NCBI GenBank assembly: GCA_003415625.1
Contig: PYIU01000008.1
Span: 186,001-250,000 of the forward strand
Reading direction: 5' to 3'
Origin: Aquanectria penicillioides
Taxonomy: Eukaryota > Ascomycota > Sordariomycetes > Hypocreales > Nectriaceae
Length of the DNA: 64,000 nucleotides
Shown: positions 33,918 through 46,308 of the stretch, piece by piece
How the letters are laid out: each line of letters begins with the position of its first letter
How positions within the stretch are numbered: position 1 is the first letter of the stretch
Notes under the pieces: generated by a model
Told to the model about the DNA's origin: nothing
Seen by the model: only the letters and a program-made list of their open reading frames with translations
Database searches by the model: none
Translations under genes and position numbers: made by a program

Positions 33918-36769
33918 CTTCGTTTCTCAATTCTCAGTTTCAAGACCCTGCCAAGAAGCAAGCCTCCAGGAACGGGAACGGCTGCAGCCTGTGACATGGG
34001 CCCTTCTTATGTGCCGGCTAACACAGCACCACCACCACGGCACTGTCTAAACCGTAAGATTTATTAGGGCGCCGCCGAAGCTTTCAGTGCCTCACAATAG
34101 CTCGGTCAAATGAGGATTAGACTTGTCAGCCACCAGTAAGACCATCAGCGGGATCCCCGCCAGAAGGGCTGGCCAATGCCAATAACGTTGGGCCGGGATA
34201 AGCAGAGTCCAGGCCCGGCTAACTCAGCTGAAAAAAGGCGTCGCCTAAATTCTCACCACATTAAACCGCTGCGCCGGGGCATTGTTCGCTGGGAAATTGG
34301 CCGTCAGCGAGTTTCTTCGGGGCGCATTGGTTTATAACACTACAGTCATCGGCTATTAAAGGAAGGGAGGCTTGGAAGCAATGACAACGGATGCGACGTT
34401 GTTGAGACGGGCGGCCGATCGGCAGAGCTGCAGATCAGCATGGCATTTCACTGACGCACCCAAGTTCCTCCGAGACGACAACAGGGGAACCGGAACCCCT
34501 TTGTTTTCTTATTAGGCTATTCCCCTGCTACTTTTCGCTTCTCGGACCAAAACACAAGCTAATGTTCAGCGGCAATTAAGGGGAGTCTAGCTCATGTCCC
34601 GTGGACGAAGAAAAGCTTATGCAGAGGCCTGGGAAGTTCCTATCGAACCCCAATAATAGCAACATGTCAGATGGTTCAATAGCTGCCCAGGTAGATACTG
34701 TACAGCGAGCAACTTTCTTCCCCGACATTCACCTGAATCGCGACTGGGCAACAAGCTTCGGTGTCCAAGAGTCTCAATTGCGACTAGTCATGTTAGACTT
34801 CAGCCAGGGTTGCCCATCATCCAAGCCATGAGCGGCCTAGTGCCGCCTTATTACATGGGTTGACCAATCGCTACGTTTCCACCTCGGTCCATCGCAAACC
34901 GTTCATGGCGATTGCGTTTCTGCTGGCGCGGGCCACCGAGCATAGGTCTGTTTGACAGGTGAACGTGAGGGAGACTACCTCATATGACGACTCATGACAA
35001 GAGTGCCCAGCTTCAACCAAGTTCTTTCAGTCGTCAGCGATTCTATTATGGTATCCGCCGCGTCGGTCCCAGGTGTCTGGAGGCTGTTGCCACCCACGAC
35101 CTCGCATTGGCTGGAAGTATTCAGGTGCAGATGGTCGTTAGTTGTCAGCTTTAGCTTCTGGCTGTTAGCATGATAGAATCACTTTTGCATTTTCTAAGCT
35201 TGCGGGCGCCGGAGATAGAACGAGGGAATCTAAGGCTGCATTACTATTGCGCCATCCACTTCGGTCAATTGGTCAAACTTGACTTGATAATTGATCCCCT
35301 GGACCACATGGTACAAGTGAAAAGCCAAGTAATGGCGAGAAGTTGGTGGTAAATATGATACACCGTATCCCCGACTAGATCGCGTAGAGCCTCGGGAAAC
35401 TGTCTTGAATTGTTGTCGAGAGTGTGGTGGTTGCAAAAAGAGAGGGTGGACAGCATCTGTTTACATGGGTACATCCTGGTGCTTATGCAGGCCTTGGACC
35501 ATGTAACACTTCTTGAAAAATCGAAGCAAAAGGCCCTCGTGACTTGGAATCTCATTGTCCTAGGTATTTTTTGCAACTCACCGCCTTGAGATTGTAACAC
35601 GAGAGTGACATGTCGAGATCTGGGCAATTTTCCTCCCCTCAATGATTGAACATGATGTCTAATCCGATGGTCATGACATGCGTCTATGTCTTGTCTAGCA
35701 GACACGCATTATAATTATGCAATTCAAATGTTCTTAGAGCAAGCGAATTTGGCGTATGCTTGGGGACAAATGTATTGAGGCCTAACAGTATGCATGCGGT
35801 GACCTCGAAAGTATGTGAGATTACGTCAGACCATGCTGTCTGGAATCGCGTTTTTCTCTCTGACCCTATGTTACCATGCACCTTGGATTAGCTGATCGAG
35901 ATGTCAGGAAGTGACATCCTAGACCAAAAGACCAAACCATAATTCGAATAAATTAGCAAATGCGCGAGAAAATGATATAAACACTCAAGGATGGCGATAA
36001 GTTCCATCGTAAAATGTTTCAAAACTTCAGCATCATTTTGACTCAACTGTGCTAAGATAGGTCTACTCTGTGCGCCTTGATTTAATGAACCAATGAAGCT
36101 CTAAGTCTAGATCGGGATTCAAGTGGCTCAGTGTGGCATCACACATCGATGTTCAGGCCCGTGGCACTTGGCAAACACGTATCAATTGCCTTCACGAAAT
36201 CCTCTAAATAACTTCAAATTCCTATTTCATAATTGGAAATAGAAAATGACGATCATGAGGGTTATTCTATCCGGCACCTTCGTCCCCAAAGCTGTGATAA
36301 GGTTATCTCGTAGAGTGCTGACATTTGGCCCATGCTTGAATTACTTATTGCCAAGGTAGTGGTGACGTCTGAAATTATACCCCCATTTATTTAATCGGGC
36401 CCGAATGGCACTAATAAAGCCGACTTGATAGAAATCCTACAACTTAACACGCAAACGCTGATTGAAATGTTGAAGCTGTGACAAGATCCAAGAACATTTA
36501 ATTTAGTTTGTTTTTGTGACGCGCTTTGTCTCTTGCTTAAAAACTCGAACGAACCCTTTAATAAATGAGAGTGGGCCGGTTTGCCACAAGCAGTCCCTTG
36601 TTTATTCGTGCTTGTATGATCTGAGTGGGCCACGCGTCCTGTCCATATTTACTCGGCGCTAACCGGGGACGATGCGAGATTCGCGTCATCGCAAGAGAAC
36701 CAACGCAGCTTAGGATCTCACCCCTTGCATTTGAATCTAGCTGCCGAATGGACGTCAGCAGGAGTCACG
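33918..36769. other. Long intergenic region, no gene recognised
   Basis: About 2.85 kb. ORFs reach only 146 codons, overlap on both strands and show no domains. The part near 33918-34600 is GC-rich and should hold the fasciclin promoter; the part near 35900-36600 is AT-richer. Confidence 0.45.
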
Positions 36770-38744
36770 ATGCAGAAAGCTGACATGGAAAAGGAACGGA
36801 GGGTCCGCCAACACCACACTCGCAGCCGGGCCGGGTGTCTGAACTGCAAACAGCGCCACCGCCGTTGCGATGGCAATCAGCCTGTCTGGTAAGACTGATA
36901 TTCTCTAACGCGAGCATGCTTTAGTGGCTTGTACTGAACGACCGGGGCAGTAATCAATGCATCAAGGCCCGTAAGCCATGTTATTTTGGCCTTCCAGAAC
37001 CGCCTCTTCGAGATCGGAGGGCAATGTGGCTTCCCGGCGAGCATCAGCCATGGGCGGTCGGTGTGAACGCCCCCGAGCCGATTCAATTGATCAAAGCAGT
37101 AAACTTGGACGCCGTTGATCCCTTTGACTGCTTGCCAGTAAAGATGCCGTGGAGATCAAAAGAACTTCTGCATTATTGTGTGCACCACCCATTATCTCCA
37201 TCAAAATCTACTATTGACTGGCGTTCAGTTAGGCAGGTTGCACATGATGTTTCCACTGAGACATATGGACGAGGAATGGACATGTAAGAGCCCCCTATTA
37301 TAAACATTTCCTATTCTGATCCTAAGTCTGACTTGGAGTTCAGCCTCTCGTATGTCGTCCGAGATGGTGACTCGCTTCGAGACACCATGCTTCTGGCTGG
37401 GATGCACTACGTCTGGGCCACAGGGGACACCAAAAAGTATACACCGACACTTTTATTTCACAAGACTGAGTCGCTTGGTTTCCTCAATATGGAGCTTGGC
37501 AAACCGGAACGTATAGGTGTCTCAGTCCTCATGGGGCACATTGCCACTCTGTGTCTCGCAGAGGTATGTTATGATCCATCCCTCCATCATTCTCTTTCCA
37601 TGCCTAGGCCCTGATGGCGTTATTATTGCAGTCTAGTCTGGGCGACTGGAAGATTGGTGAAGCCCACCTCGACGGTATGGTGGCCTTGATGGACCATTAC
37701 TATCCGATCGATAGAAATATCGATGCACCAATAGGGCTTGGTGAAGAGCTCAATTTCCGCTTCTTGGTTCTGTGAGTGTTTGTTTTTCCATTGTGCTTGT
37801 GTATCCTCCAGATAACAGCTAATGCTGAGGTGCTGAACGTACAATACCCTTCATGCCATGAAGAGTCGGATACATGACAGCCAAGAATTCAAAAGAGTGA
37901 GTTGCCCCAAACCGCATGCTTCAGCGTGGTTCGAAACCTAACAATTGATAAAAATTTCTAGTACCTAGATATTGGCAATTTGCATTATCAATTAAGGGCA
38001 ATGGCTCTAACTCCATTCTTCTTACCGGCACTGCCATCGACAGCCAGGTTTTGTGAAGCTGATGCATCAACAATGTTGCAGACCATGAGGTCAACAACAT
38101 CTGCCACAGAATCCCTCAGGCTTTGCCCAAATACCAATATGGAAGACCCACGCTGGTCATTGATGGGGACTTTGATGTCTGAAACTCATCTAGGTGCCGC
38201 TGTAGCTCATGTTAAATCGTTAGTCATCGCGACTGAGGGTGAGCAACAAGACCGCTCATTTGGCGAGGAGAGCCTGGGGATCTCTTGGTGCACCATGGTC
38301 ATTACCATTTGTCTTTACCTACACATATTCCTGGGCCTCTGGAATGCAGGGCAGCCTATGAAACCTCGTCTTCTGCGACAAGTATTGACAGTCCTCGTCC
38401 GGGATCTCCGTAATGGGGCCAGGAAGACAGATTCATCGGAGTTTAGGTTTTGGCAGCACTTCATGGGCGCCTACGGCGTGGCGTGGCACCAATCGCACAA
38501 TTACGACGAGAAACTACAGGTGATTGGCGTGTATTTTGACGACTGGATTTGTTGGTGGAGTGAGGCAAATAAAGTTACGAAATGGGAACAAGTTCAAGAT
38601 CGACTATTGAGAATTTGTTGGTCCAAGGATCTTCCCCAAACCTTGGCTGAAAGTACATGGACCAAGGCAGTTGGGCAAAGAGGCAACCAACTTGGTGCAA
38701 GAGCCGCGGAAGTAACTCCGGCGTCCCATGAGCAAAGGCGATGA
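36770..38744 (+). CDS. Zn2Cys6 (fungal-type) transcription factor
   Basis: Six exons: 36770-36888, 36951-37283, 37344-37563, 37632-37771, 37866-37896 and 37962-38744, giving 541 aa. The cluster is Cys23-x2-Cys26-x6-Cys33-x6-Cys40-x2-Cys43-x6-Cys50, preceded by a basic stretch; intron 1 splits the codon of Cys40. The middle and C-terminal parts carry the helical pattern of the fungal regulatory domain (LRDTMLLAGMHYVWATGD, SVLMGHIATLCLAES, QLRAMALTPFFLPALP, TMVITICLYLHIFLGLW, FRFWQHFMGAYGV). Exon 5 is only 31 nt; its acceptor after GAAGAG was chosen because it alone keeps the frame open into YLDIGNLHYQLRAM. Expected in the nucleus, binding CGG-type sites. It lies about 1.2 kb upstream of decayed metabolic genes, so a lost local cluster is possible. 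Confidence 0.85.
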
Positions 38745-39979
38745 GAGTTGCCGAATAGATTGCATTGTGGCACAAACATGGGCTTTGTCTAATACCTCGG
38801 ATCGTGTCTCATTGGCGTTTATGGGGACAAAACTAAGTCCATGTTGATACTGAAATGGCATAGGAAGACAACGAGGAGTAATATGTGGTCTTTGGGCTTC
38901 GGCGTTTGTAAAATCACATTGGGTTGCATATATATGGGAGTAACATGGGGACATGGCATAGCTGAAGACAAGCTGGACACAATTGAGACGGAATGATAGA
39001 GAACTCTGTATGCCAAACTTGGACGAGGAAGAAATCACAGCTTTCATGTGTGTAGAAAGCTCCTTACAATGAATCTTTTTTTGACATACATCTTCGCCCA
39101 GCCCCGAGTTGCCTGCAATAACACCACGATCGATTCTTTGGGCGGGTGGCAAGTCCTATGATCACAATCCTAGTGCTTCAAAACGGATCCAGCCGTGAGA
39201 TGGTCTCAGCTGATACAGTACAGCGGGTCGAATTACTGACGACCTGTGGTATACGAGACAGAACGCAGGCGATTAGTGAGCTAGTGTGGGTGGCTACATG
39301 CGTAGCATCAACCTTCGGCAAGCGAGTTATAAGCTCCTTCAGCCTTGTCTCGGCCCACTTGGGTACCGCTTGAGTGGCAGAGTGTGCAGTCTAAGAATCC
39401 CCAATCTTGTGGTCATTTCTCTTTCTTTGATCTTCGAATCATTCCTGTAGTTAGGTCTGGAATCCTAGATTCAAGTTCCTTGTCGCAAGGTGTACATGTA
39501 AGATATTGAATCCTGTATTGTTGCAGCAGCATGTTCCTCAGACAACCCGTGTAGTGACATCGGAGGTTTTGCACCAGTCCGCGCTGGGCGGGCCGATCTC
39601 ACTTCTCGGGCCCCGATATATGTTGGAGAAGAAGGCTTAGCTTCCGCTTCCATAGCAGCGGCTATTGGGCAGACAGCGTCCTTCGTCATCCGAAGTGGCT
39701 GGCTGGTGTGTCGGCTAACTACAGTATCAGATCTGGACCAGGTAAAACTCTCATTCTTTTCCCAATTCCCATTACAGCCGAGGATGCTCTAAATTGTGCT
39801 CCCTTATCAGGAAAGGTATCTAGAAGGGAGATTGCGGAAGAGACTACGTTTTAGTTAGTGCCTGTCAACCCAATAAAGCTGTTTGCCAACGCCCGTCCCC
39901 GAACTGTTGCGTTTGTTCCTTAACACTGTTTTTGACACCCGTATACTACCGCATGGTCATCATGGAGAAACAACCCAAA
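38745..39979. other. Intergenic, no gene recognised
   Basis: ORFs below 185 codons with no domains; the 182-codon minus-strand ORF at 38604-39152 overlaps the transcription factor's last exon antisense and is taken as a shadow. Confidence 0.45.
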
Positions 39980-40720
39980 GTCATTCCAACGCCGGGCAGC
40001 CATCCCGATGTACAGTCCGAGCGCCCCGCGTATTCGAGGTTCTACGAGCCGGAGGCATGGCCCTCGTGCCCAGCGAAGTCGGTTATGCCTTGCTGGCACC
40101 CTCCACTAAAGCCGTACAAAAGGGGGTTTCTGCAAAATGACGCTGGTAGGGCCATTCGCTGTTAATAACTGGAACCCACCAGCTACATCGCGCCCTGCAC
40201 ATTCTGCCCGACGAGAAATTGGAGATGACCCGCAACTTGCACCGCGATCTCGACATGTCATTTGGCATTGTGGCCCCGTTCAAAGCTGATCATCCAATGC
40301 TCCAGCAGCTCGCCCCAGAAACACTAGCAAGCACAACCAAGGACGGAACTTTGACCATCTACATCGGGCGCGGGCCGTTGTTGACCGAGCTGAGCCGGTT
40401 GAACGACGAAGCTGGTCGGATAATCCTGGGGTCTAGTGCCATCTTACAGGGATAAGCCAAAAGTTTCGATAAGAGGATATCGATATGGAGATTAAGGACT
40501 CAGGAGACATTATTGTCGATTATGGCTTGTAGCGGTATCACATCTATGGCGGACGAGCATTCACAATGATTCACTTTGAATACATGAAGGCTCTGCGCAT
40601 TGGGTCGTCATATGAACTGCTGAGAGAGCACTTACACAAATTCTGGGACGTTTCGCTGCCCGAGGACCCCATGTTGGACGTCGGTCGTGACACTAGACAG
40701 GCCAAGAACACTGAGCTAAT
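39980..40720 (+). pseudogene. Relic of a YrdC/Sua5-like domain gene
   Basis: In one frame: RVFEVLRAGGMALVPSEVGYALLAPSTKA, then TGA (40138-40140) and TAG (40147-40149), then GHSLLITGTHQLHRALHILPDEKLEMTRNL, LDMSFGIVAPFKADHPMLQQL and LLTELSRLNDEAGRIILGSSA, ending in TAA at 40453-40455. A shifted frame then gives IIVDYGL-stop-RYHIYGGRAFTMIHF and RIGSSYELLREHLHKFW. This is the threonylcarbamoyl-AMP-synthase-like (YrdC) fold as found in stand-alone fungal proteins, with KxR and SxN-type motifs eroded. The stops fit C-to-T changes of CGA or CAG codons. At least three stops plus a frameshift exclude an intact protein. The true housekeeping SUA5 must lie elsewhere. Confidence 0.75.
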
Positions 40721-40899
40721 TGAGAAGACTAGACAGGATAGAAACACTGAACAAGTCGAGAGCAAAGGAATGCAGAGATTCACCTCTCTAGTAACGGATG
40801 GATGTCATACGTTAGAGATAGCAAAGCATACCAAAGACAAACCAGAGTTAATCAGTTGTATTGTAATTGTCAGACATGCAGTAGCCATGGGTCTTTAAT

Positions 40900-41990
40900 T
40901 TATGATTCAGAGTCTTATCACAGCTTGTAATGAGCGTCTCTCTCGGCTGCGAATGTGTTCTCCGTCCGACCAGACAACAAACGAGCTAGTTGGGGCATAT
41001 CCTGCGCCATCTCTAACTCCAATACGACCTTTTCAATGGCTGCGTGTCGCTCGAGTTCGAAGATGTATCATTTTTGCTGATTGTGGTCATCTTCCTTCTC
41101 CCCAGGAGAAGCTTGGCCATTGGCTTAAGCTTGCGGCCAGGGCTGTCCCGCCGCAGTCTATCATTGACGCTGTCAGTTGTTTTCCGTAAGTAGGAAGCTC
41201 ATGGAGTTCTCGCCTCAACTAGTACTGATGTTTCTAGACGCGACACCCCTCATCACCTGATGCTTGTGGCTGGTTCAACTGCCTAGGCCGCCACAAAGGC
41301 AGCCACGGTCCCAATCTATGCGGGCAAGGAACTCTATCTCGACATGATGAACACTGTCGACGAAGGTGTTCGACGGACTGTCGCTGCATCCATCACCGTC
41401 ATCGCAATGATTTACTGCCACTATGGCTGGATTTCCTTTACTCCCCCTGACGATACTGCGTCAATGGCTGAGAACATTCCCATCATGATGGGCTTTGTCG
41501 ATCCCGCAACTAGACGGCCAGATCCCAAGATGGTCCGTATTCTAAACGAACTTTGGATCGTCTATCCAGACCACGAGATGAGCAATTCTACATCTGCAAG
41601 TATGAATGTTGGCTGTGGGTTGGCGGATCCCATGACCTGTGTTAGTGCTGCTACATGTGCCTTCTCCGCAACTCTCCATGGCGGCGCCATTGACTTGGCG
41701 TTGTTGATGCTTGAGCGCATTGGTAGCAAAGAACATGTGCTCCAGACGATCCATGATGCTGAGGATGGCAAGTACTGGCTCTTAGGTATGGCGACCGCAT
41801 CTGCAAGACGGTCGATCCGCGTGTTGAACTCTTGAAGAAGGCTCTAAACGAGCTGTTGGAGAATGCCGAAGCTGACCTACACGGCCATTGCCTTGGAGAT
41901 TGAACGGCTTGCGTCGCAAGATGATTATTTCTGTTTGACGAACTTGAACGTCAATGCAGATCTCCACGGATGATTTGCGTTCTCGGCTAT
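40900..41990 (+). pseudogene. Relic of a citrate-synthase-like gene
   Basis: Readable parts in order: LEFEDVSFLLI in one frame (about 41050), then HLPSPQEKLGHWLKLAARAVPPQSIIDAVSCFP (about 41085-41185), a 50-nt intron-like gap (GTAAGT...CTAG), RDTPHHLMLVAGSTA, a TAG stop, and KELYLDMMNTVDEGVRRTVAASITVIAMIY; then IPIMMGFVDP, LWIVYPDHEMSNSTSASMNVGCG with the catalytic-His region, ATLHGGAIDLALLMLERIG, and, after a one-base frameshift near 41788, YGDRICKTVDPRVELLKKALNEL. These match citrate synthase blocks; the divergence fits the citrate-synthase-like proteins of fungal secondary metabolism rather than the mitochondrial enzyme. It follows the YrdC relic on the same strand. Confidence 0.7.
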
Positions 41991-43309
41991 GTGAGCGTTG
42001 GTCTAGCATTGGCACACAGGTGTATGATAATCAAGTACACTAGGGGATTTCAACAGGAGATTATCACAGTGCTAGTTGTCGCCGCAAAGATAAGTGGAAT
42101 CCTGGCTCATTGGCACGAACAGATGAGTAAGTTGCCTCCATATTTTACACTGATTCTCCCAGCCGGGCCGACCAAACCTGACACAAGCAAACCCTGCGGC
42201 TCTGTGGCGACCTCTTCAGGCTCTTGCAAGGGCGAAGGTATAACTAAAGAGTAGTATAATGTATGATTTACAGTGCGCACCCTTTGCGACGATAGAATTG
42301 AGTAGTCGACCCTGCGAATCAAAGATAGGTTTTTGAATAAAGGATGTTTTTGCCTAGGTATCTCTAACGTTAGTTACGTCCGTTGACGAAGGGGGACAAC
42401 TGTTGTTATTGATTCTCGCCTGACAGTAAACAAGTTATGTACCTAGTCTATTGACGCGTTAAAATGGAGCATTCATAAGCAATCAATCGGTTGAACCGAG
42501 GTTTGCAACTCAATTCATGACAGTGCTACCCCGATATTTGTTCCATCGAGGCGGCAATGGCTGATTCACCTTGCACCATCAGACCACAACTTAATGGCGT
42601 TGACCATTACTGTGGCTGGCGCATTGCCAGTGGCGCAACTCAACAAATTTCGCCGAAAGAGCGAAATAGTGAAATCCTGGCCACTCAGATCAACTCGCTT
42701 GCACCGCAATTTGCATGCAAAATGGGACACAAAATTAGACGGTGCTGGGTGAGTCTTGTCTTGGGAAGACAGGCGATTCTCTTATCTTGTACCCAAGAAC
42801 ACAAAACACCAGGGGTCAATTTTCGCATTCTTAACCGCGTTGTGCACGACTTGTGAGCCCCACGAGATTATGTTACTCGCACACTTTACTCGTCCATGTC
42901 AACAGCAAAGCCACAAAAAAAAAAAAAAAAAGAGGGAAATTTTGAAACTTTGTATATCGCTCTCTCAACACACAACTCCTGCTCATCCCCATCCCCATCT
43001 TGCCGTCTTTGGCGGTGACTCTCGGGGCCAACATTTCCTCAAAGCCCCCACTCCCAATCGATCCCTTCGTCCGCTTGCTTCCACCTCATATCCACCATGT
43101 GGGCCAATCAAACGCGCATCCGCTCGCAGCTTGCGAATTAGAAGCGAGGTCCCGGAGAACCCACTCGATCATTTGCATCATTTTGGCTGAATTGCAGATG
43201 ACAAAGCGTGAGGGGTTAGGAGGGGGGCGGCTAGGCGGCTGAGGAGGATAAGAACAGTTCGCACGCGTTGCACTGAAGGCTCTTCAACCAACTTCACTCA
43301 GCACTCAAA
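41991..43309. other. Intergenic, with a poly-A run near 42913-42930
   Basis: No gene recognised. An A run of about 18 bases lies near 42913-42930. The last 300 bases are pyrimidine-rich and likely hold the promoter of the EthD-like gene. Confidence 0.45.
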
Positions 43310-43700
43310 ATGGCCACCATCGTTATTCAGTACCCGTCGGGTCCCAGCTTTGACCTCGACTATTACCTCAAGGTGCACATGCCGCTAGTTGCCAAGTAAG
43401 TGTGCCGGTCAGCCAGATCAAGTAAAAGTAATCGGCTCTGACCTGGACAGGACTTGGACTTCGCATGGCCTGCAGAACTACGAGATTGTTACTTTCGAGG
43501 AGGGTGCCGCCTACCAGGTTCAGGCTACTCTGAGGTGGGAGACGCTCGAGGCGTTTGAGAAGGCGGCTGCGGGACCGACGGCCGATATTGTTTTTGGCGA
43601 CATTCCCAACTTCACCACCTCCAAGCCGGACTTGTTCAAGGGTTCGTCCAAGGCCTTGTCCAGACCAAGCTGTAGATATAACAGCACTATACTTAATTGA
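43310..43700 (+). CDS. EthD-like small dimeric alpha/beta-barrel protein
   Basis: Two exons: 43310-43395 and 43451-43700, giving 111 aa; the 55-nt intron keeps the frame. The N-terminus MATIVIQYPSGPSFDLDYYLKVHMPLVAK has the family's Y-P-x(n)-FD-x-DYY-x3-HMPL pattern, followed by the WETLEAFEKA helix and GDIPNFTTSKP, typical of EthD/ferredoxin-like dimeric barrels. Members act in degradation pathways or polyketide tailoring, often without known chemistry. The last ~20 residues (GSSKALSRPSCRYNSTILN) look atypical; a neighbouring frame would read more naturally to an earlier TAG, so the 3' end may carry a small frameshift. Soluble, no signal peptide. Confidence 0.8.
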
Positions 43701-44853
43701 ATGCCTGGATTCCCCAATTGACCAAAGATGGTTGCGCATCAAAACAGACCAGCCCTTTGAGTTATGGAAATTGATGCTTTTGTCTTCTAGTGATGTTGTA
43801 TTTGTGCGGGGAGACCTTCCATATTATATACCCTTTGAACTCTTGGTCGGGCCTCGCTGTTGACATGCCTCCTTGCGACAAACCACGTGAGCCACACAAA
43901 AAGAGCTCCAGCGAAATCCGGGGAAACGGCTGCGATAAAGGAGATTTCAGAACGGTCCCGTCAGACATGGCATGTCAACCAATGCCCCTGTCCGGCTTGA
44001 ATCGCTGACAGTGCCCAGGAACCACGGTGTAATAAGCACCGGGCGGCACAACCTGTGCTGAGCCAACTCTGCCTAGCACCGATTTGATACGGAGCCCCTG
44101 CTCCTGTCAGCCTGACCCTGGACGGATGACGCCGCAAAAGGGCAGCAAGTCCCCAGCTTGTTCTCAAAATCTCTGCGAGCCCTGTTGAATCAGGTCTTCA
44201 TGGACGCTGAGTGGAGGCCTCGGCATTTAACAATGCCCAACAAGGCAACCCCTCGGCATGGCAAGACTTGGACCCCGCATCCAGGAGATCTGGGGTGCAT
44301 CAGCCCCTGCATGGAATATCCATGAAGAGTTTTGACATTGCTCTTCGTTCACATGCACAGTTGCCATAGTTCTGACCCTCGGGGGCTCTTCATTTTCCAA
44401 TTGGGGAGATGTTTCTTTCTATGGTCGTCTGGGACTATCAAGGGCCTGCCGCACATGCGAAGCAAGGACCTTGCCGCCTTCCGGATGCTGACCAAAACTC
44501 TCCCGAGGTAACTAACATTATAGATGCAGAGCCTTATAACTTGACATGGTCGCTCGGGGTGGGTGGGTTTCACCAAACTAGTTGCGGTCGATGTCCGACA
44601 ACTGAGAGGACGGGCCCTTGTTCGACAGCATGGTTGACATGCCTTTAACCAGTCCCACGGCCGCGGTGTTCGCACATCTAGGTTCCCCTGACAGCCCGCT
44701 TTCGTTGTCCTGCATGTGGTGTGGCACAAAATCACGGCGTGAACAATGGCTTGGTAATCTTCGGAGGCGGGAATGGCCGACAAGATATTCCCGTTTATTT
44801 AAGCTGGCCATTCCCGACGGCCATTGAAGGATCCTGGCAACCCAGTCGCCACC
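43701..44853. other. Intergenic, no gene recognised
   Basis: About 1.15 kb, GC-normal, with overlapping ORFs of 65-145 codons on both strands and no domains. The right end should contain the promoter of the CFEM receptor gene. Confidence 0.45.
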
Positions 44854-46308
44854 ATGCAATTGAAAATCCTTCTTGTAGGTCTTGCCCTGCCCGGAGTGCT
44901 CGGTCAAGGGCTGGGAGATCTCCCAAGCTGTGCGGTAGGGATGGACTTTTTCAATTGAATATAGCACTCGCTAACCCTGGCAGGTTACTTGCTTTTCCGC
45001 GGCTGTCTCCAAATCATCATGTCTCCCGACAAACTCGACCTGCACGTGTGCAGACGCGTCAATGGAAAAGGCTATGAAAGCATGCGTCGTGGAGAACTGC
45101 ACAGTAAAGGAAATGCTGAGTACGTTTGATCATTCTAGACCTATCCCTCACTGACCTTTCTAGCCACCACCAATGTGACATCCACTTACTGCCACCGTAC
45201 CGTCCGCGAGAAGACCAACCAGTACACAGTCGTGTCTTACACACTCTCTGGTGTATCAACTTTCATGGTGGCTCAGAGATTTGCCTACAAAATCTACACG
45301 AATCTGGATCTTGGGAAGGATGACTGGGCGACTTTGGCGACCACGATAGTCAACATTTTATTCAGCATCATTGCTACATATGGCCTTGCGGATAATGGAA
45401 TAGGCTTGGATATATGGACCGTGCCACATGAAAGGATTTACACCTTTGGCAAATACTTTTTCACGGGGGCCGTTCTGTACTTTGCCGAGTCCGCCCTTGT
45501 CAAACTCATGTTCCTCTTCTTTTACCTACGCCTCTTCCCCGCAAGGGCAGTCCGTCGGACTCTGTGGGCTACCATAATCTTCACTATGATATACGGAATA
45601 GTCTTCACTGTCGTCGGGGCCTTTCTTCAGTGCAGACCAATTAGCAATTTCTGGAACAGATGGGATGGGGAGCACGCGGGCGAATGTATCAACAGCGGCG
45701 CCTTGGGTTGGGCCCACGCCGCGATTAGCATTGCACTTGATGTTTGGATCCTGGCCATTCCATTTGCTCAACTCAAGGATCTTAACTTGGACTGGAAGAA
45801 AAAGGTTGGGGTCGGGCTAATGTTCTTTGTTGGCGCTTTGTATGTTCCTCCGCCCCAGCTTCATCACTCGCTAACACGTGATGGCAGTGTGACAATCATT
45901 AGCATCGTCAGGCTACAATCATTGGTTAAATTTGGATTCGATTCATCAAATCCCACCTGGCAGAATATTGATGTTTTGAAGTGGTCGGCAATTGAATTGA
46001 ATGTCGGAATCATTTGCAGTTGTATGCCTGTGCTTCGACTGATTCTCATCCGCCTGTTCCCGAAGCTCCGGACTCTTAGTCGGCAATATTATGCCAATCA
46101 AGGAGATGGCTTTCATGGAGCAAAGGGTGGTAAATCTCTGGGAAATAGTGCCATTGTTCAAGTGAACGGGTCTCACAAAGGCAAAGGCGCGAATGGAATC
46201 ACATGCCAGAACACATACACTGTAGAATTTGGAGAGAATGATGAAATTCAACTGGTCCGCGTAGAGCCTTCAGAAGGTCGAAGTTCAAAGTCCGACGGTT
46301 CGTTTTAG
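44854..46308 (+). CDS. CFEM-domain 7TM receptor-like protein (Pth11-type)
   Basis: Four exons: 44854-44934, 44984-45119, 45164-45839 and 45888-46308, giving 437 aa. The signal peptide is MQLKILLVGLALPGVLG. The CFEM domain (about residues 23-85) has eight cysteines: LPSC, VTC, SSC, STCTC (two), KAC, ENC and TYC. Seven membrane spans follow: near VVSYTLSGVSTFMVA, TIVNILFSIIATYGLA, FFTGAVLYFAESALV, IIFTMIYGIVFTVVGAFL, AAISIALDVWILAIPFA, VGLMFFVGAFVTIISIV and ELNVGIICSCMPVLRLILI. The C-terminal tail is cytosolic and polar. This is the plasma-membrane Pth11-like class of fungal GPCR-like proteins, linked in some pathogens to surface sensing and appressorium formation. The ligand and G-protein coupling are unknown here. 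Confidence 0.92.

Noticed and set aside
33358..33930. 190-aa minus-strand ORF overlapping the fasciclin gene
   Set aside because: It is the shifted frame of the fasciclin exon; composition is Arg/His/Pro-rich and has no domain.
37921..37940. GGTTCGAAACC, like a tRNA T-arm
   Set aside because: No matching acceptor, D or anticodon arms around it; it lies in intron 5 of the Zn2Cys6 gene.
40139..40184. Intron that might remove the stops in the YrdC relic
   Set aside because: GTAGGG...CCACCAG at 40146-40182 would remove the TAG but not the TGA at 40138, and would delete conserved residues.
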